From UBA7236 sp964638865 (GTDB lineage: Bacteria > Bacteroidota > Bacteroidia > Chitinophagales > BACL12): DNA of 14,676 nt. The position numbers and the translations under genes were made by a program. Within the stretch, counting starts at the first letter, position 1. Every line of letters begins with the position of its first letter. The stretch covers positions 1-14,676 of the forward strand of contig CAZXBG010000107.1 in the NCBI GenBank assembly GCA_964638865.1, given 5' to 3'. Under the pieces are notes generated by a model. It was not told where the DNA came from and ran no database searches. It saw only the letters and a list, made by a program, of their open reading frames with translations. Shown one piece after another: positions 1 to 7,125 of the stretch.

Positions 1-7
1 TTTTTTT

Positions 8-34
8 ATCCGCTCCATCCGCGTCATCCGCGTT
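8..34. repeat. Three tandem 9-bp units, GCGGAT-type
   Basis: Three adjacent 9-mers, ATCCGCTCC, ATCCGCGTC and ATCCGCGTT, differ only in the last three positions. On the minus strand they read as repeated GCGGAT modules. They lie in the non-coding stretch downstream of the protease gene, which ends at 181, and are more GC-rich than their surroundings. The rest of 35-180 shows no gene and no convincing terminator. The repeat is seen directly. That it belongs to a dispersed family in this genome is only a guess. Confidence 0.5.
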
Positions 35-180
35 CCCCCTTTTTGCATCCGATATTTTACCAAATTCCTCCGTTTATTTTCCCGTGGCTCATGTCCCGTT
101 ACCTGTGTCCAAAAATCAGTGGGCAGTTTGTAATATTGGAGAATATTCCTTCCAAGGAAAACGATATCAAACATTTATTT

Positions 181-1866
181 TTATTTACCCGGCAATAATA
201 AACTTTCATATTTATTTGTGTCTTTAATTAATTCTGTTGCTTTTAATATTTCCTGATCAGATTTAAAAGAGGATTCAATTCTGCCATCTTCGTTATAATA
301 GCGGGATGCAATTTCGGTATTTAGTTCCTGTTTTATTTCTTCCTTAAATTTAACCAGATCTTTTTCTTTGTCGTGATTAATTTTTGATTTTAAGGAAGCG
401 AAATCAGATTGTAATGATTCGTAATAGGTGTCATGTTTTGCACTGGCTTCAAGATATTCAAGATCTTTTTCTGTATCTGTTACGTAATCGTATTCTTTAT
501 CGCTTAACCAACTTATAAAATTTTCATAATCCTGTTCAGAGATAGAAAATGATTTTGCATCAGCAATTGTGGGGTGTTCAAATTTGTATTTTGTTGCGTA
601 TTTGAAAACGAGATTTTTTCTGATGAGACTGTATGTAATATCTTTATATAATTCTCTTTCCACTGCAACATCGGGATCAATTCCTCCACCATCGTATACG
701 GTTCTTCCGTTTTTTGTTTTAAATGCAGTTTTGAGTGAATCCGGTAATTTTCCTACACTACCATCATCATTTCTGTGAGTATAATCCAAAGCCTGAATAC
801 ATCTGCCGCTAGGAATATAATATTTAGCTGTAGTGAGTTTTAATTTGGTATTAAAAGAAATATCGCGTGTAGTTTGTACCAATCCTTTTCCATAACTTTT
901 TTCACCCAGAATAACACCTCTGTCATAATCCTGTATGGTTCCTGCAACGATCTCTGATGCCGATGCAGATGAACTATTGGAAAGTATTACTAATTGTATT
1001 TTACTATCAATTGGTGAATTTAATGCATTAAATGTTTTATCCCATTCTTTTACTTTTCCTAAGGTACTGCATACTTCCAAACCTTTATCAATAAAGATGT
1101 TTGAAACATTAACAGCCTCTCTTAATAAACCACCGGGATTTCCTCGAAGATCGAGAATTACACCTTTCATTTGTGGATCTTGTTTCTTTAATTCTTTTAG
1201 TGCATTACCAACATTTAACCCTGCATCTTCTGTAAATTGCGTTAATATTATATATCCAATTCCGGGTTCTGCAAAACCAAAATAAGGAACGTTAGGCATA
1301 TCAATATCTTCTCTTACAACTGCAAGATCAAAAGTTTTATCTTCATAAGGTCTGTTTACTTTTAGTTTAACGGTAGTACCCGGCGAGCCTCTTAAAAGAT
1401 CACTTATTGCTTCATCATTTTTGGCATTGAGAATTTTTCCATCTATTTCCAATATAATATCACCCGGTAATAATCCTGCTTTTTCCGCTGCAAAGCCTTT
1501 AAAACACTCTATCACGGTTGACTTACCATCAATAGGTCTTATGCTTGCTCCAATACCTCCGTAATTTCCCGTAATTTGAAATTTATATCCTTCCAACTCT
1601 GCTTCAGAAATATAATTTGTATACGGATCTAAACTTTCCAACATTGCATCAATACCTGTACGCATTAATTTGTTGGGATCAATATCATCTACATAATAGG
1701 TATTTAATTCTTTATATACGGAAGTAAATATGTCGATATTTTTTCCGATCTCAAAAAGGTCGGCACCTGTTGCCGCTGAAGTAAAAACAAATACAGAGGT
1801 AATGCTAAAAAGCGAAATAATAAATCGCCCCTTTGCTGTTTTAATGAAATTATTTAAACCTTTCAT
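181..1866 (-). CDS. S41 family carboxy-terminal processing protease (CtpA-like)
   Basis: A 561-residue periplasmic serine protease of the Ctp/Tsp family, which trims or degrades envelope proteins from their C-termini. An N-terminal hydrophobic stretch (about 13-33) looks like a signal peptide or signal anchor. A PDZ domain follows at about 95-185, with the family segments GGIGASI and AGLLPGDIILEIDG. The peptidase core runs from about 200 to 360 and contains GVILDLRGNPGG. The catalytic Ser is S302 in ASASEIVAG and the general-base Lys is K327 in SYGKGLVQ, 25 residues apart as in characterised Ctp enzymes. A charged, Lys/Glu-rich helical C-terminal extension (about 420-561) follows the core. 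The gene starts 44 nt after yidD and is probably the last gene of the rpmH-rnpA-yidD unit. Its natural substrate cannot be inferred. Confidence 0.95.
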   Translation of the reverse strand: MKGLNNFIKTAKGRFIISLFSITSVFVFTSAATGADLFEIGKNIDIFTSVYKELNTYYVDDIDPNKLMRTGIDAMLESLDPYTNYISEAELEGYKFQITGNYGGIGASIRPIDGKSTVIECFKGFAAEKAGLLPGDIILEIDGKILNAKNDEAISDLLRGSPGTTVKLKVNRPYEDKTFDLAVVREDIDMPNVPYFGFAEPGIGYIILTQFTEDAGLNVGNALKELKKQDPQMKGVILDLRGNPGGLLREAVNVSNIFIDKGLEVCSTLGKVKEWDKTFNALNSPIDSKIQLVILSNSSSASASEIVAGTIQDYDRGVILGEKSYGKGLVQTTRDISFNTKLKLTTAKYYIPSGRCIQALDYTHRNDDGSVGKLPDSLKTAFKTKNGRTVYDGGGIDPDVAVERELYKDITYSLIRKNLVFKYATKYKFEHPTIADAKSFSISEQDYENFISWLSDKEYDYVTDTEKDLEYLEASAKHDTYYESLQSDFASLKSKINHDKEKDLVKFKEEIKQELNTEIASRYYNEDGRIESSFKSDQEILKATELIKDTNKYESLLLPGK

Positions 1867-1910
1867 ATTTTTTAAATTAATTGTAATTATTAACCGTATA
1901 TTTTTTTTAA

Positions 1911-2162
1911 TTACTGTACCGGATCATGACCGTGGCCGCCCCAAGGGTGACATCTTCCAATTCGTTTTAGTCCCATCCATCCACCTTTTATGGGACCGTG
2001 TTTTTTAATTGCTTCTATCATATAGTGGCTGCAGGTAGGTGTATATCTGCAGGAATTTGGCAATAATGGTGATATAACCCATTGATATATTTTAACCGGA
2101 AAAATAAAAATCCATCCAATGACTTTCCTAATATTTTGCAACACATTATTTGTCTTTTCCAC
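1911..2162 (-). CDS. yidD: Membrane protein insertion efficiency factor YidD
   Basis: A small (83 aa) protein that assists YidC-dependent insertion of inner-membrane proteins. It carries the family signature almost intact: YQWVISPLLPNSCRYTPTCS, then YMIEAIKKHGPIKGG, and RCHPWGGHGHDPV near the C-terminus. The N-terminal segment (about 10-30) is amphipathic to hydrophobic, as expected for a peripheral membrane protein. The start is a GTG at 2162, 26 nt after the rnpA stop; no ATG occurs in the first part of the frame. The position directly after rnpA is the usual one. yidC, often the next gene, is replaced here by an S41 protease. Confidence 0.95.
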   Translation of the reverse strand: MEKTNNVLQNIRKVIGWIFIFPVKIYQWVISPLLPNSCRYTPTCSHYMIEAIKKHGPIKGGWMGLKRIGRCHPWGGHGHDPVQ

Positions 2163-2188
2163 CAGGTTAATTTTACTAAACGATTTTT

Positions 2189-2590
2189 TTATCCATTATC
2201 TGATATTTTTTTGATTAGCGTGGATAAAGCTACTTTGATTTTAATTTGCGTGTCGTTAAATGTTGTTATTTTTTTTGTCGAATATATAATGGCAAGTGCT
2301 AGTTGTTTGTTTTGGGTTAATAGAACCTCATACAAACCCGATTTGTTGTTTCGATATGCTTCTCGGATCTGCCTTTTTATTTTATTTCTGTCCACAGCTC
2401 TCGGGAACCTGTTTTTTGAAACAGAAATGAGTAATTGAACCGGTGATGCCGTAGGAAGATCAGTTTGTAAATATATAATAGTATAAGGGTGCTGTAAAAA
2501 ACTTTGCCCCGCTTTAAAAAGCGAGGCAGTTATATTTTTATTACAGAGTCTTTCCCATTTGCTGAAAGTTGCTCTGCTTATGGGGTTCAG
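2189..2590 (-). CDS. rnpA: Ribonuclease P protein component, CTG start proposed
   Basis: Protein subunit of RNase P, which binds the catalytic RNA and helps remove tRNA 5' leaders. Read from a CTG at 2590 the product is 133 aa, the usual size. It holds the N-terminal family pattern FSKWERLCNKNITASLFKAG and the RNR core KNRFPRAVDRNKIKRQIREA. The reading frame is open back to a TGA inside rpmH but contains no ATG, GTG or TTG before the GTG at 2395. That GTG lies within the AVDRNK motif and would remove half the protein. The CTG is chosen because an AGGGAGGAGAGG Shine-Dalgarno sequence lies just upstream. An ATA at 2581, or a sequencing error, are alternatives. It follows rpmH by 28 nt, the standard order. 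Gene identity is near certain; the start is inferred. Confidence 0.9.
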   Translation of the reverse strand: MNPISRATFSKWERLCNKNITASLFKAGQSFLQHPYTIIYLQTDLPTASPVQLLISVSKNRFPRAVDRNKIKRQIREAYRNNKSGLYEVLLTQNKQLALAIIYSTKKITTFNDTQIKIKVALSTLIKKISDNG

Positions 2591-2598
2591 TTTAAATT

Positions 2599-2610
2599 CC
2601 TCTCCTCCCT
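2599..2610 (-). promoter_or_regulatory. Strong Shine-Dalgarno sequence for rnpA
   Basis: The minus strand reads AGGGAGGAGAGG. The GGAGGAG core ends 11 nt before the proposed CTG start at 2590, and the final AGAGG ends 8 nt before it. Strong anti-SD complementarity is uncommon in Bacteroidota genes, so its presence here supports initiation at the CTG. Confidence 0.6.
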
Positions 2611-2618
2611 GCTGGTTG

Positions 2619-2777
2619 TTATTTGCCGATATTTCTTTCGTCAGATACAGTCAGTTTTTTGCGTCCTTTACGGCGACGACGTGCTATAATATTACGGCCA
2701 TCCTTGGTTTTCATGCGTTCACGAAATCCATGTTTATTTTTTCTCTTTCTTGTTGAAGGTTGAAACGTCCTTTTCAT
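2619..2777 (-). CDS. rpmH: Large ribosomal subunit protein bL34
   Basis: A 52-residue, very basic ribosomal protein of the large subunit. Translation from the ATG at 2777 gives MKRTFQPSTRKRKNKHGFRE, then the family core RMKTKDGRNIIARRRRKGR and a C-terminal tail LTVSDERNIGK before TAA. The length fits Bacteroidota L34. It is the first gene after the promoter at 2798-2829 and stands immediately before rnpA, the almost universal gene order. It is short enough to be missed by length-filtered gene finding. Confidence 0.97.
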   Translation of the reverse strand: MKRTFQPSTRKRKNKHGFRERMKTKDGRNIIARRRRKGRKKLTVSDERNIGK

Positions 2778-2797
2778 CACTAACTATTTTGGGAGGA

Positions 2798-2829
2798 CAA
2801 AGATAGAATTTTATCTACGAAATACACAA
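2798..2829 (-). promoter_or_regulatory. Bacteroidota-type promoter for rpmH-rnpA-yidD-protease
   Basis: On the minus strand a TATCTTTG (2798-2805) matches the TAnnTTTG -7 element of Bacteroidota sigma-ABfr promoters. A TTG (2827-2829) stands 21 nt upstream at the -33 position. The -7 element ends 20 nt before the rpmH ATG, giving a leader of roughly 12-15 nt. The match to consensus and the position are seen; activity is inferred. Confidence 0.65.
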
Positions 2830-3024
2830 TATGTCAACAAATAAAGTTTCGGAGCATAGAAAGATGATGGTAAAAACTTTCAAACCACATTTTTTACTTA
2901 TAAATTTTGGTTTTTAGTAGTTGAAATTATTTGAGTTTAATGATAGTAGCGGATATAGAATTCGGTTAAAAATGTTAGAATAAAATATCCTTTAAAGCAC
3001 TGATACAACTAAGTAGAATCTAAA
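2830..3024. other. AT-rich non-coding spacer
   Basis: Between the rpmH promoter and the hairpins at 3025-3081 there is no credible open frame on either strand. No tRNA-like fold and no cluster of DnaA boxes was seen. Upstream of rpmH is where an origin sometimes lies in other bacteria, so its absence was checked by eye; nothing convincing was found. Confidence 0.5.
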
Positions 3025-3064
3025 TGCATATAATAAATAACTAATATGTTATTTATTATATGCA
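3025..3064. terminator. Perfect 17-bp inverted repeat, likely transcription-end hairpin
   Basis: TGCATATAATAAATAAC (3025-3041) and its exact complement GTTATTTATTATATGCA (3048-3064) flank the 6-nt loop TAATAT. It lies 28 nt past the stop of the minus-strand secreted-protein gene. The stem is almost all A/T and no clear T-run follows on the minus strand, so it is not a textbook intrinsic terminator. It may act as a 3'-end-stabilising hairpin or a weak terminator in front of the rpmH promoter. Confidence 0.55.
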
Positions 3065-3081
3065 GTATATTATTTACTGCA
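3061..3081. repeat. Second inverted repeat sharing TGCA with the first
   Basis: TGCAGTA (3061-3067) and TACTGCA (3075-3081) can form a 7-bp stem with a 7-nt loop. Its outer TGCA (3061-3064) is also the outer end of the larger hairpin at 3025-3064, so the two cannot both be fully formed. In a minus-strand transcript the small hairpin emerges first, 10 nt after the gene's stop. Confidence 0.6.
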
Positions 3082-3091
3082 TTTTCAAATA

Positions 3092-4963
3092 TTATCTTAC
3101 CAAAGTAAAGTTTCCCGAATCCAAATATTCCTCTCCATTGATAAAACCGGCAGACACTTGCCAAACATAAGTTCCCATGCCCTGCTCCTCTCCTTCAAAT
3201 TTTCCATCCCAACCGGAGGATGCATCATAAGTATCGGTTTCAAATATCATTTCTCCCCAACGGTTGAATATTTTTAGGTGGTAAGTAGTAATATTATAAC
3301 CTATACTTTGAAAAAAGTCGTTTGTGCCATCACTATTTGGTGAAAATGCGGAAGGAAAAAATACTTCCGGAACAAATTCTACAAAGATGGTTATGGTATC
3401 AATAGCTACACAACCCTCTGAATTTATAAGGGTTACAGTATAAGTTGTTGTTGTTGTTGGCGCAACGGTGGTAGTCAAACAAGGATCATCAACACAGGGC
3501 ACTTCCGGTTCCCAGGTTGCAGAAACAATATCAGGTAAACTTGTTTCCACGATTATGGTAGCGGTTTGACCTACAAATATTGTCTGATCATCGGCAGTTG
3601 CATCTGCTGTTAATAATATAGGTTCGGTAATAGTAAACAGTACATCAAATACACATCCACTTGCATCTGTAATAGTTACAACATAATCGCCGGCAGGAAG
3701 ATCTGAAAATTCATTCAGAATAGTAGTTGCTCCTCCATCAAGACTATACGTATAAGGAATAGTTCCACCTATTGCTTCAATTTGCACAAAACCTTCTGTG
3801 TATGCATTACATGGATTATTGATGATATCTTCCGCAGTTCCACCAAGTTCTGCAGGTTCTATAATTGTAAACTCATAAGTTCTCTGGCAGCCTCCGGCCT
3901 CCGTAACTGTAACGAAATAGGTGCCTCCATCAAGGTCATTTAGTTCTGTAACGCCAGTTTCACCGGTGCTCCATTCATAGGTATAAGGTTCCAGCCCTCC
4001 GGTAATTGTAATGGAAACGGAACCATCTCCATCTCCTCCGCAGGTAATATTGGTTGATATTAGGTCAACATCAAAGTCGGCTCCAACTTCAACAGTAACA
4101 TCATCGGTATAAACAGTTCCGTCGCATAGGGTTTGAACAACAGTATATGTTGTTGTGAATTCCGGCGATACATCAACGGTTTGTCCTTCTCCAATTAAAA
4201 CGCCATCCTCATCGTACCAGGCAACTAAACTTGTATACCAGCGCCATGATTCATCATGCGCTTCCCAGGCAGTTGCGTTTCTGTCTTCCACTGTAAAAGC
4301 AATGGTTCCATTTTGATTTTGCAAACCTTGTGTTGCAACGCCAATGTCCCAATCCGGACAAATCATTACATCAGTAAAGTGGTTATCAATAAAATTCGAT
4401 GTTTCACGTAATATTATTTGAAAGGTTCCGATCTCATCTGTGCAGGAGAATAAAGGAACTTCATCCCAAGTGATAATTAGTTTTCTATCGGGAGCAATTC
4501 CTGCATTTTCAAAATGTATGCATCCGGTACATAATCCGGTGTGCCAATCTGTCCAGGGACTAAATATCGCAGTTCGCGGCACATTGGAAGCTGCGTCAGG
4601 TATCGGTCCGTCGGGAGTCCAATTAGTAGCCCAGCCCGGGCCAGGCTCTACAAAACTAATCCAACCGTTGGAACATAAATAGAATTCAGTATAGGTTTCA
4701 CCGAAGTAACAAAAATCAAAACCAACGTCATATGGTCCAATATAAGTATCATCAACCATAGTAACTGCCAGGCCTCCAATGGGTTCCGGTGCATATTCTA
4801 ATTCTTGATAGCTGTAACAATCGCCACAAAAATCGACGAGAGAAGTTCCAAGAGTTAGTGCGTCACCCGGACAGATACTAGTATCCGGATAAGCGGTAAT
4901 TTGTGTTTTTCCAATAAAAGCTAAAGCGAGGAGGATGTTTAATAGTGTAATTTGTTTCTTCAT
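3092..4963 (-). CDS. Secreted type IX cargo protein with SprB-like repeats and CHU_C-type C-terminal domain
   Basis: A 623-residue exported protein. The start at 4963 (MKKQITLLNILLALAFIGKT) gives a normal signal peptide; an ATG 27 nt further upstream would add nine residues in front of it. Residues about 30-290 form a Cys- and Trp-rich region with a segment (FYLCSNGWISF ... RTAIFSPWTDW ... FQIILRETSNFIDN) that resembles nidogen-like or lectin-like beta domains. Two SprB-type repeats follow (about 305-372 and 378-446), seen as GDGSVSITITGGLEPYTYEW and EGFVQIEAIGGTIPYTYSLD, then a PKD/Ig-like segment. The last 90 residues (EVFFPSAFSPNSDGTNDFF ... IFNRWGEMIF ... GTYVWQV) are the gliding-motility-associated C-terminal domain used as a type B type IX secretion signal. 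It is expected at the cell surface or released. Its ligand is unknown. It is isolated from neighbouring operons. Confidence 0.9.
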   Translation of the reverse strand: MKKQITLLNILLALAFIGKTQITAYPDTSICPGDALTLGTSLVDFCGDCYSYQELEYAPEPIGGLAVTMVDDTYIGPYDVGFDFCYFGETYTEFYLCSNGWISFVEPGPGWATNWTPDGPIPDAASNVPRTAIFSPWTDWHTGLCTGCIHFENAGIAPDRKLIITWDEVPLFSCTDEIGTFQIILRETSNFIDNHFTDVMICPDWDIGVATQGLQNQNGTIAFTVEDRNATAWEAHDESWRWYTSLVAWYDEDGVLIGEGQTVDVSPEFTTTYTVVQTLCDGTVYTDDVTVEVGADFDVDLISTNITCGGDGDGSVSITITGGLEPYTYEWSTGETGVTELNDLDGGTYFVTVTEAGGCQRTYEFTIIEPAELGGTAEDIINNPCNAYTEGFVQIEAIGGTIPYTYSLDGGATTILNEFSDLPAGDYVVTITDASGCVFDVLFTITEPILLTADATADDQTIFVGQTATIIVETSLPDIVSATWEPEVPCVDDPCLTTTVAPTTTTTYTVTLINSEGCVAIDTITIFVEFVPEVFFPSAFSPNSDGTNDFFQSIGYNITTYHLKIFNRWGEMIFETDTYDASSGWDGKFEGEEQGMGTYVWQVSAGFINGEEYLDSGNFTLVR

Positions 4964-5137
4964 AATATTGAGAAGTTTGACACTGTCCAATTAAAAAATA
5001 AAGTTAAAAAATTAAAATGTCTTTTAGTTAGTGTAAGCATTTTAAGGGTGTTAAAATCTAATGATAAAGATTTCTCATTTTTTTGCAACATTTGCAAATT
5101 GTAACCCGTTTTAGTAATAGGATAATTTTTGAAATTT

Positions 5138-5335
5138 ATGACGATGCTTGAGTATTGCAAAATGATCCTGCTTAAGGTGAGTTTTGATCCCGGTCTGTTT
5201 CGAACAGAATTAAATAAAGCGATAAAAGAATTGGTGGTAGATGAGGCCCTTGAACTCAAAAAATGGTGCATAGAAACCTTTGGTTGGAATTATTGCAAAA
5301 CGGCAGTGCCCGAATTTGGTCTGGACACTATGTAG
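5138..5335 (+). CDS. Small conserved-looking protein of unknown function
   Basis: A 65-residue protein read from the ATG at 5138 (MTMLEYCKMILLKVSFDPGL). An ATG at 5144 (MLEYCK) is equally possible, and a TTG at 5129 would extend it slightly. The body is helical and charged, with FRTELNKAIKELVVDEALEL followed by KKWCIETFGWNYC; two Cys flank Trp residues near the C-terminus. There is no signal peptide or membrane segment. It is the only plus-strand gene in this part of the window, standing alone between two minus-strand genes, with a possible terminator downstream. The pattern MLEYCK..L.KVSFDP.LF resembles short uncharacterised proteins I recall from other Bacteroidota; no function can be assigned. 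Confidence 0.7.
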   Translation: MTMLEYCKMILLKVSFDPGLFRTELNKAIKELVVDEALELKKWCIETFGWNYCKTAVPEFGLDTM

Positions 5336-5418
5336 CCGAAATTGCGGTTTAAATCAATTCTGAGGCGCATTTTTTTGTTTTGAGACTAAGGCTCGGAAAA
5401 ATAAAAATCTTTTTACAG

Positions 5419-5443
5419 CGGCTAAATATAAGAGCCGTTTTTT
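5419..5443 (+). terminator. Possible intrinsic terminator after the small gene
   Basis: CGGCT (5419-5423) pairs with AGCCG (5433-5437) around a 9-nt loop and is followed directly by six T residues (5438-5443). It lies 83 nt past the stop of the plus-strand small gene and before the end of the convergent lipoprotein gene. The stem is short, so confidence is moderate. Confidence 0.45.
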
Positions 5444-5469
5444 GGAGGAGATTTATGTTTATTTTCAAT

Positions 5470-7125
5470 TTATTTTATTACCCAATCAATCTCATTTTCC
5501 CAGTTTGCCCGTAAGTTTTGGTCAATTGGGAATAGAATAACAGATTCCGGAAGTGTATTTTTATCAAGATCTCCGGGCGTCCACTTGCCATTTTTATCCA
5601 GATCTATAATAACACGAATTTTATATATACCAGGTGAGAGATAATTAATTGTTACTGCATATTTTTTTTCTTCACCAACAAATTGTATCTGCTGAATATA
5701 TACCTCCTCCACAAGTGTGAGATCGGATTTTAGAAGTTGGTATATGATATTATTACCGGATATATTTTTAATGGTAGTGGTTAGTAACGAATACGCATCC
5801 TGTTTTTTTAATTTTATTTTTAAAGTATCCTGTTTATTTATTAGTCCAAAGATATCGCGACTGAAGTTTTTGTTGATGATGACGTCATACGCGTTTTCCG
5901 TTTTCCAGGAATATTGAATATGTACTTTTCTTGCGTCAAGACTGTCAATAGTTATTAAACTATATTTTGTGTAAGCACTATCGGTTACATTCCAAATTTT
6001 TAACATATTGGTGTCAACATCAAGAACAGGATTATAAAAATTCAATGTTATTTTCTTTTCCGGATCCCAGTCTGCACGGGCATCTTCGCCCTTATTTATT
6101 GCGACCACATTGGTAGTGAAAGTATTTTTATTGAGTTGAAAATTGGAATCAGCAGGAATTGATTTTAAATATATTTTTTTAATTATTTCAGTGGTATCAA
6201 AATTTATTTTTACTCGAAAAGTATCAAGTTTATAATTATCTGACCATATTATTATGGTATCCCGGCTTTTATTTTTGGAGAAATATATATTTTCTGAAAT
6301 GGGATTGATTGAGGAAATAATCACTTCGGTAGCAGGTTTTGAAAACACCATTTGTGTTTGTGCATAACGCTGCGATTTTGTTTCCAATAGATTTTGTTTG
6401 ATTTTCTCTTCTGAAAATATTTGTAAACGTTGATCAGTAATATTAGAATCTATCAGAATTGTTTCGCGTTGAAAAGCAATTCTTTCGTTCGGAAGATCAT
6501 AGAAATAATTAAAGTTTTGGTCTTCTAAAGCGTACAGTTTATATTCTCCGGCTTTAATATTTGATATCTTAAAATTTCCTGTTTCATCAGTTTTCGAAAA
6601 GTAATAAGGTTTACTTGTTTGGAAAGAAGTATCGGTAGGTTCGTAATATAATACTACAAAAGTTTTTTCCGATGGAGCACCTGTGAGCAGATCTGTAACT
6701 TTTCCTGATATTTGTAAGGAGTCGAGATAACTGCCGGTGGAAAATACATATGTAAAATTATTTAATATGTTCCCTTCCGTGTTATCTTTAATTGCCTGCC
6801 CGAAATTAACAGTATAAGTAGTTGAATCTCTTAGCGTAGAATTTAATTTTATGGTAAGTGTTTTTCCTTTTATTTTATATTCTGGAATTCCGTCTAATGG
6901 TGGAGAAATAATTACCTGATTAAATACATCATTTAATACAACATATTCATCAAACTGAATTTGTATTTCTGTAGCATCAAAATAGATAGAATTTGTGTCG
7001 GGAGAATATTGCAAAACAGTGGGAGGTATTATGTCTTTTTCGCCTCCGGTTGGAGTCACAATATTTGCGCAACTGTAAATTGTGAGGCCAATTAGGAGGT
7101 AAAAGTAATATGCAGCTATTCTCAT
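5470..7125 (-). CDS. Ig-like (Big_5) domain lipoprotein
   Basis: A 551-residue predicted lipoprotein. The signal sequence ends in a lipobox-like IYSC with Cys19 as the lipidation site, followed by NIVTPTGGEKDIIPPTV, a very typical opening of Bacteroidota Big_5/SbsA-Ig lipoproteins. Residues about 34-130 form the Big_5 domain (IQIQFDEYV ... LTIKLNSTLRDSTTYTVNFG ... FTYVFSTG). Residues about 137-230 look like a carboxypeptidase-regulatory-type beta domain (SGKVTDLLTG ... GNFKISNIKAGEYKLYALED). The remainder is beta-rich and not recognised. The final part (GIYKIRVIIDLDKNGKWTPG) repeats the style of the regulatory domain. Its ATG overlaps the mnmG stop by 4 nt (ATGA), so it is probably translationally coupled. 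It likely sits in the outer membrane or faces the periplasm; the role is unknown. Confidence 0.88.
   Translation of the reverse strand: MRIAAYYFYLLIGLTIYSCANIVTPTGGEKDIIPPTVLQYSPDTNSIYFDATEIQIQFDEYVVLNDVFNQVIISPPLDGIPEYKIKGKTLTIKLNSTLRDSTTYTVNFGQAIKDNTEGNILNNFTYVFSTGSYLDSLQISGKVTDLLTGAPSEKTFVVLYYEPTDTSFQTSKPYYFSKTDETGNFKISNIKAGEYKLYALEDQNFNYFYDLPNERIAFQRETILIDSNITDQRLQIFSEEKIKQNLLETKSQRYAQTQMVFSKPATEVIISSINPISENIYFSKNKSRDTIIIWSDNYKLDTFRVKINFDTTEIIKKIYLKSIPADSNFQLNKNTFTTNVVAINKGEDARADWDPEKKITLNFYNPVLDVDTNMLKIWNVTDSAYTKYSLITIDSLDARKVHIQYSWKTENAYDVIINKNFSRDIFGLINKQDTLKIKLKKQDAYSLLTTTIKNISGNNIIYQLLKSDLTLVEEVYIQQIQFVGEEKKYAVTINYLSPGIYKIRVIIDLDKNGKWTPGDLDKNTLPESVILFPIDQNLRANWENEIDWVIK

Noticed and set aside
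150..161. TTCCAAGGAAAA at 150-161 repeated at 14655-14666 near the other end of the window
   Set aside because: A 12-mer of low complexity shared by two spacers is too short to claim element ends, and no transposase or other boundary lies between them.
2219..2227. CGTGGATAA, one mismatch from a DnaA box on the minus strand
   Set aside because: It is a single copy inside the rnpA coding region with no neighbouring boxes, so it does not support an origin here.
2189..2395. A 68-aa rnpA frame starting at GTG 2395
   Set aside because: This start lies inside the conserved AVDRNKIKR motif and would discard the FSKWERL N-terminus, which is clearly encoded upstream in the same frame.
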